DNA from: Onthophagus taurus
Taxonomy: Eukaryota > Arthropoda > Insecta > Coleoptera > Scarabaeidae
Direction: 5' to 3'
Length of the DNA stretch: 64,000 nt
Assembly: GCF_036711975.1 (NCBI RefSeq)
Contig: NC_091966.1
Location: forward strand, 40,369,501 to 40,433,500
The notes below the pieces were generated by a model, which made no database searches, was not told where the DNA came from, and saw nothing but the letters and a program-made list of their open reading frames with translations. The position numbers and the translations under genes are program-made. Below are positions 57,421-64,000 of the stretch, piece after piece; positions within the stretch are counted from its first letter, which is position 1; every line of letters begins with the position of its first letter.

Positions 57421-58050
57421 ATCCACAATCGGGACATTTCCCTTCTTGCATCGCTCCACCACATTCTCCAATCGCGTAAAGATGCCCATTAGGACACTTA
57501 TACCAACCACCAGATCTAACCCCAATCACTTTTATGATTTGTTTTAATTCATCTTCGCTTACATCTAATATGCCCACACTATTACGCAATGCTTCAAGTA
57601 ATGGTTTAATGGAGGCATCATACTGACCGTTATAACGTTTTAAGATATATATTTTATGTTCTACATTCCTATATTCCGGGGATTGACGTTTATTAATGGA
57701 TAATCGATGTGATATTGATTCCAATTGAATAATTCGGCGCAATCGTTTTAATTCAAGCTCAAAATCTTCAACTTCTTGTTGAGTCATACGTTCTGGATCG
57801 GTGTTTAAACGATTTAGAAGGAAATTAATGTAATTTATACATTTATTATTGGGTTGATTTTTTGGGCTGATGTTAAATACGTTAACTTGGCCAAAGTTCT
57901 TCTGGTAGAGGTTGCATATATTTTCTAAGATTTGTATTTTTGCGATTGTCGAATTTACTGTTAATTTCGTTAGCATTTTACGTTTTCCTTGTTTGACGGG
58001 TTTTAATTGATCTTCGAATAATCTTTGGAGATCATGTACTATTGGGCAAA
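57299..58050 (-). CDS. ZNFX1-like (NFX1-type zinc finger-containing protein 1) last exon
   Basis: The acceptor TCTTTTACAG lies at 58060-58051 on the minus strand. The exon then runs 752 nt (2 nt finishing a codon, then 249 codons and TAA). The C-terminus contains an RZ-type zinc finger: GGWYKCPNGHLYAIGECGG followed by KCPDCG and IGGQSHQL, with the C-H-C-C spacing of ZNFX1 and RNF213. Upstream is a helical stretch with EDFELELKRLRRIIQLESIS. ZNFX1 proteins are RNA helicases that act in small-RNA inheritance and antiviral sensing; helicase exons would lie beyond the right edge. The frame left of the acceptor is intron. Only the C-terminal end of the gene is in this window. Confidence 0.88.
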
Positions 58051-58106
58051 CTGTAAAAGATAAATTTAAATGAAAATTGTTTAAAAAAATAATTTTTTTT
58101 TTATAT

Positions 58107-61100
58107 GTTCCTGTCAATGTCAAATTTTTAGGGTTATGTTATATTTGAATTATTAATTAAAATTTTGTTTTTTTTTTTAATTAAAATTTTTAGTAACTAA
58201 ATTAAAGTTAAAAATATTTTATTTAATGCTATTTTAATTGTTTATGGGTTAATATAAAACCAAAAAACGGAATTTTGTGTTTTTAAATAACCAAAGATCA
58301 TCTCACCAATTGTTACCAACTTTAAACAATTTGACAGGACGAAAAAAAAACTAACCTGATTGAAGTGATGATTTTTTACATAAATGTCAAATTTTTAGGG
58401 TTATGTTACATTTGAATTATTAATTAAAATTTAATTTTTTTTTAATTAAAATTTTTAATAACTAAATTAAAGTTAAAAGTATTTTGTTTAATTCTATTTT
58501 AATTGTTTATGCATTACTATAAAACCAAAAAACCGGATTTTTTGTTTTTAAATAACCAAAGATCATCTCACCAATTGTTACCAACTTTAAACAATTTGAC
58601 AGGACGAAAAAAACTAACCTGTTTGAAGTAATGATTTTTTACATGAATCATCAACATTTTTTTTATACGTTCCTGTCAATGTCAAATTTTTAGGGTTATG
58701 CTATATTTGAATTATTAATTAAAATTTTTTTTTAGTAACTAAATTAAAGTTAAAAATATTTTATTTAATTCCATTTTAATTGTTTATGGGTTAATATAAA
58801 ACCAAAAAACGGAATTTTGTGTTTTTAAATAACCAAAGATCATCTCACCAATTGTTACCAACTTTAAACAATTTGACAGGACGAAAAAAAAACTAACCTG
58901 TTTGAAGTGATGATTTTTTACATAAATCATCAAAATTTTTTTTTATACGTTCCTGTCAATGTCAAATTTTTAGGGTTATGTTATATTTGAATTATTAATT
59001 AAAATTTTGTTTTTTTTTTTAATTAAAATTTTTAGTAACTAAATTAAAATTAAAAATATTTTATTTAATTTTATTTTAATTGTTTATGCATTACTATAAA
59101 ACCAAAAAACCGGATTTTTTGTTTTTAAATAACCAAAGATCATCTCACCAATTGTTACCAACTTTAAACAATTTGACAGGACGAAAAAAAACTAACCTGT
59201 TTGAAGTGATGATTTTTTACATAAATCATCAAAATTTTTTTTATACGTTCCTGTCAATGTCAAATTTTTAGGGTTATGCTATATTTGAATTATTAATTAA
59301 CATTTTGTTTTTTTTTAATTAAAATTTTTAGTAACTAAATAAAGTTAAAAACATTTTATTTAATTCTATTTTAATTGTTTATGCATTACTATAAAACCAA
59401 AAAACAGGATTTTTTGTTTTTAAATAATCAAAGATCATCTTACCAATTGTTACCAACTTTAAACAATTTGACAGAACGAAAAAAAAACTAACCTGTTTGA
59501 AGTGATGATTTTTTACATAAATCATCAAAATTTTTTTTATACGTTCCAGTCAATGTCAAATGTTTAGGGTTATGTTATATTTGAATTGTTAATTAAAATT
59601 TTTAGTAACTAAATTAAAGTAAAAAATATTTTGTTTAATTCTATTTTAATTGTTTATGCATTACTATAAAACCAAAAAACAGGATTTTTTGTTTTTAAAT
59701 AATCAAAGATCATCCTACCAATTGTTACCAACTTTAAACAATTTGACAGGACGAAAAAAAAACTAACCTGTTTGAAGTGATGATTTTTACATAAATCATA
59801 AAATTTTTTTTTTTTATACGTTCCTGTCAATGTCAAATTTTTAGGGTTATGTTATATTTGAATTATTAATTAAAATTTTGTTTTTTTTTAATTAAAATTA
59901 TTTGTAACTAAATTAAAGTTAAAAACATTTTATTTAATTCTATTTTAATTGTTTATGCATTACTATAAAACCAAAAAACAGGATTTTTTGTTTTTAAATA
60001 ATCAAAGATCATCCTACCAATTGTTACCAACTTTAAACAATTTGACAGGACGAAAAAAAAACTAACCTGTTTGAAGTGATGATTTGTTACATAAATGTCA
60101 AATTTTTAGGGTTATGTTACATTTGAAATATTAATTAAAATTTAATTTTTTTTTAATTAAAATTTTTTGTAACTAAATTAAAGTTAAAAATATTTTGTTT
60201 AATTCTATTTTAATTGTTTATGCATTACTATAAAACCAAAAAACCGGATTTTTTGATTTTAAATAACCAAAGATCATCTCACCAATTATTACCAACTTTA
60301 AACAATTTGACAGGACGAAAAAAAACTAACCTGTTTGAAGTAATGATTTTTTACATGAATCATCAACATTTTTTTTATACGTTCCTGTCAATGTCAAATT
60401 TTTAGGGTTATGCTATATTTGAATTATTAATTAAAATTTTTTTTTAGTAACTAAATTAAAGTTAAAAATATTTTATTTAATTCCATTTTAATTGTTTATG
60501 AGTTAATATAAAACCAAAAAACGGAATTTAGTGTTTTTAAATAACCAAAGATCATCTCACCAATTGTTACCAACTTTAAACAATTTGACAGGACGAAAAA
60601 AAACTAACCTGTTTGAAGTGATGATTTTTTACATAAATCATCAAAATTTTTTTTTATACGTTCCTGTCAATGTCAAATTTTTAGGGTTATGTTATATTTG
60701 AATTATTAATTCAAATTTTGTTTTTTTTTTAATTAAAATTTTTAGTAACTAAATTAAAATTAAAAATATTTTATTTAATGCTATTTTAATTGTTGATGGG
60801 TTAATATAAAACCAAAAAACGGAATTTTGTGTTTTTAAATAACCAAAGATCATCTTACCAATTGTTACCAACTTTAAACAATTTGACAGGACGAAAAAAA
60901 AACTAACCTGTTTGAAGTGATGATTTTTTACATAAATCATCAAAATTTTTTTTTATACGTTCCTGTCAATGTCAAATTTTTAGGGTTATGTTATATTTGA
61001 ATTATTATTAAAATTTAATTTTTTTTTAATTAAAATTTTTAGTAACTAAATTAAAATTAAAAATATTTTATTTAATGCTATTTTAATTGTTGATGGGTTA

Positions 61101-64000
61101 ATATAAAACCAAAAAACGGAATTTTGTGTTTTTAAATAACCAAAGATCATCTCACCAATTGTTACCAACTTTAAACAATTTGACAGGACGAAAAAAAAAC
61201 TAACCTGTTTGAAGTGATGATTTTTTACATAAATCATCAAAATTTTTTTTTATACGTTCCTGTCAATGTCAAATGTTTAGGGTTATGCTATATTTGAATT
61301 ATTAATTAACATTTTGTTTTTTTTTAATTAAAATTTTTAGTAACTAAATTAAAGTTAAAAACATTTTATTTAATTCTATTTTAATTGTTTATGCATTACT
61401 ATAAAACCAAAAAACAGGATTTTTTGTTTTTAAATAATCAAAGATCATCTTACCAATTGTTACCAACTTTAAACAATTTGACAGAACGAAAAAAAAACTA
61501 ACCTGTTTGAAGTGATGATTTTTTACATAAATCATCAAAATTTTTTTTATACGTTCCTGTCAATGTCAAATGTTTAGGGTTATGTTATATTTGAATTGTT
61601 AATTAAAATTTTTAGTAACTAAATTAAAGTAAAAAATATTTTGTTTAATTCTATTTTAATTGTTTATGCATTACTATAAAACCAAAAAACAGGATTTTTT
61701 GTTTTTAAATAATCAAAGATCATCCTACCAATTGTTACCAACTTTAAACAATTTGACAGGACGAAAAAAAAACTAACCTGTTTGAAGTGATGATTTGTTA
61801 CATAAATGTCAAATTTTTAGGGTTATGTTACATTTGAAATATTAATTAAAATTTAATTTTTTTTTAATTAAAATTTTTTGTAACTAAATTAAAGTTAAAA
61901 ATATTTTGTTTAATTCTATTTTAATTGTTTATGCATTACTATAAAACCAAAAAACCGGATTTTTTGATTTTAAATAACCAAAGATCATCTCACCAATTAT
62001 TACCAACTTTAAACAATTTGACAGGACGAAAAAAAAACTAACCTGTTTGAAGTGATGATTTTTTACATAAATCATCAAAATTTCATGTCAAATTTTTAGG
62101 GTTATGTTATATTTGAATTATTAATTAAAATTTTGTTTTTTTCTTCAATTAAAATTTTTAGTAACTAAATTAAAGTTAAAAATATTTTATTTAATTCTAT
62201 TTTAATTGTTTATGGGTTAATATAAAACCAAAAAACGGAATTTTGTGTTTTTAAATAACCAAAGATCATCTTACCAATTGTTACCAACTTTAAACAATTT
62301 GACAGAACGAAAAAAAAAACTAACCTGTTTGAAGTGATGATTTTTTACATAAATCATCAAAATTTTTTTTTATACGTTCCTGTCAATGTCAAATTTTTAG
62401 GGTTATGTTATATTTGAATTATTAATTAAAATTTTGTTTTTTTTTAATTAAAATTTTTAGTAACTAAATTAAAGTTAAAAATATTTTATTTAATTCTATT
62501 TTAATTGTTTATGCATTACTATAAAACCAAAAAACAGGATTTTTTGTTTTTAAATAACCAAAGATCATCTCACCAATTGTTACCAACTTTAAACAATTTG
62601 ACAGGATGAAAAAAAACTAACCTGTTTGAAATGATGATTTTTTGCATAAATCATCAAAAATTTTTTTTTTATACGTTTCTGTCAATGTCAAATTTTTAGG
62701 GTTATGTTATATTTGAATTATTAATTAAAATTTAGTTTTTCTTTTCAATTAAAATTTTTAGTAACTAAATTAAAGTTAAAAATATTTTATTTTAATTGTT
62801 TATGCATTACTATAAAACCAAAAAAACAGGATTTTTTGTTTTTAAATAACCAAAGATCATCTCACCAATTGTTACCAACTTTAAACAATTTGACAGGACG
62901 AAAAAAAAACTAACCTGTTTGAAGTGATGATTTTTTGCATAAATCATCAAAATTTTTTTTTATACGTTCCTGTCAATGTCAAATTTTTAGGGTTATGTTA
63001 TATTTGAATTATTAATTAAAATTTTGTTTTTTTTTAATTAAAATTTTTAGTAACTAAATTAAAGTTAAAAATATTTTATTTAATTCTATTTTAATTGTTT
63101 ATGCATTACTATAAAACCAAAAAACAGGATTTTTTGTTTTTAAATAACCAAAGATCATCTCACCAATTGTTACCAACTTTAAACAATTTGACAGGATGAA
63201 AAAAAACTAACCTGTTTGAAATGATGATTTTTTGCATAAATCATCAAAAATTTTTTTTTTATACGTTTCTGTCAATGTCAAATTTTTAGGGTTATGTTAT
63301 ATTTGAATTATTAATTAAAATTTAGTTTTTCTTTTCAATTAAAATTTTTAGTAACTAAATTAAAGTTAAAAATATTTTATTTTAATTGTTTATGCATTAC
63401 TATAAAACCAAAAAAACAGGATTTTTTGTTTTTAAATAACCAAAGATCATCTCACCAATTGTTACCAACTTTAAACAATTTGACAGGACGAAAAAAAAAC
63501 TAACCTGTTTGAAGTGATGATTTTTTACATAAATCATCAACATTTTTTTATGCGTTCCTGTCAATGTCAAATTTTTAGGGTTATGTTATATTTGAATTAT
63601 TAATTAAAATTTTGTTTTTTTTTAATTAAAATTTTTAGTAACTAAATTAAAGTTAAAAATATTTTATTTAATTCTATTTTAATTGTTTATGCATTACTAT
63701 AAAACCAAAAAACAGGATTTTTTGTTTTTAAATAACCAAAGATCATCTCACCAATTGTTACCAACTTTAAACAATTTGACAGGATGAAAAAAAACTAACC
63801 TGTTTGAAATGATGATTTTTTGCATAAATCATCAAAAATTTTTTTTTTATACGTTTCTGTCAATGTCAAATTTTTAGGGTTATGTTATATTTGAATTATT
63901 AATTAAAATTTAGTTTTTCTTTTCAATTAAAATTTTTAGTAACTAAATTAAAGTTAAAAATATTTTATTTTAATTGTTTATGCATTACTATAAAACCAAA
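58107..64000. repeat. ~290-bp tandem repeat array in the ZNFX1-like intron
   Basis: CCAACTTTAAACAATTTGAC occurs about 20 times (one unit, near 60290, is preceded by ATTATTA instead of ATTGTTA) at intervals of about 264-300 bp up to the window edge. Each unit has a stretch TGTCAATGTCAAATTTTTAG, poly-T/A runs of variable length and ACTAACCTGTTTGAA. On the gene strand the last reads CAG|GTTAGT, a consensus-like 5' splice donor. Distinct variants recur in order, which indicates higher-order repeats. The array continues past 64000. Confidence 0.95.

Noticed and set aside
59080..61240. Recurrent ~60-codon frames within the tandem array
   Set aside because: They repeat because the units repeat; they lack conservation signals and start in variable homopolymer runs.
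58107..64000. CRISPR-like array
   Set aside because: Units are ~290-bp tandem repeats without unique spacers, and the genome is eukaryotic.
1..64000. tRNA or rRNA genes
   Set aside because: No cloverleaf with intact A and B boxes or rRNA-like stretch was noticed by eye; a covariance-model scan was not possible here.

Overview
The window is AT-rich, intron-containing nuclear DNA of an insect. The evidence is the mix of conserved animal genes split by GT/AG introns and a dense load of arthropod-type transposons (DD41D mariner-like, hAT, PIF/Harbinger, Penelope-like, RTE- and CR1/jockey-like LINEs, Ty3/gypsy). A beetle is plausible, but order cannot be fixed from this sequence alone.

Layout: (i) 1-6.45 kb is transposon wreckage: a Tc1 relic, a PIF/Harbinger element that keeps a MADF gene but has lost most of its transposase, and LINE fragments. 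(ii) 6.47-6.77 kb (-) is a first coding exon of a BCR-oligomerisation-like protein, head-to-head with (iii) DNA ligase 1 (7.34-20.80 kb, +, 11 exons, 816 aa), whose two large introns hold hAT, DD41D, LINE and MITE insertions. (iv) Uba1, the ubiquitin-activating E1 (21.79-39.07 kb, +, 4 exons, 1048 aa), has introns of 6.5 and 7.6 kb filled with a Penelope-like relic, nested foldback elements, a decayed Mutator-like/YqaJ gene, and two copies of an RTE-like LINE. (v) 39.66-47.87 kb is a ~650-bp tandem repeat interrupted by a complete Ty3/gypsy element with identical 204-bp LTRs, one open 1506-aa gag-pol frame and a 4-bp target duplication. (vi) 49.82-51.03 kb is an intronless ubiquilin-like gene. 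(vii) 51.2-57.2 kb is a block of satellite-like repeats, a DD41D element, a hAT relic and an integrase relic; it is bracketed by two copies of a ~190-bp segment spanning the ubiquilin and ZNFX1-like 3' ends. (viii) 57.30-58.05 kb (-) is the last exon of a ZNFX1-like gene, whose upstream intron is a ~290-bp tandem array (about 20 copies) running off the right edge.

Functional links: ligase 1 joins Okazaki fragments and repair nicks; Uba1 starts ubiquitin conjugation and ubiquilin carries ubiquitinated clients to the proteasome. They share a neighbourhood but no operon-like organisation is implied. No CRISPR, tRNA or rRNA gene was recognised. All exon models come from reading splice sites and conserved protein sequence by eye; phases were checked arithmetically.
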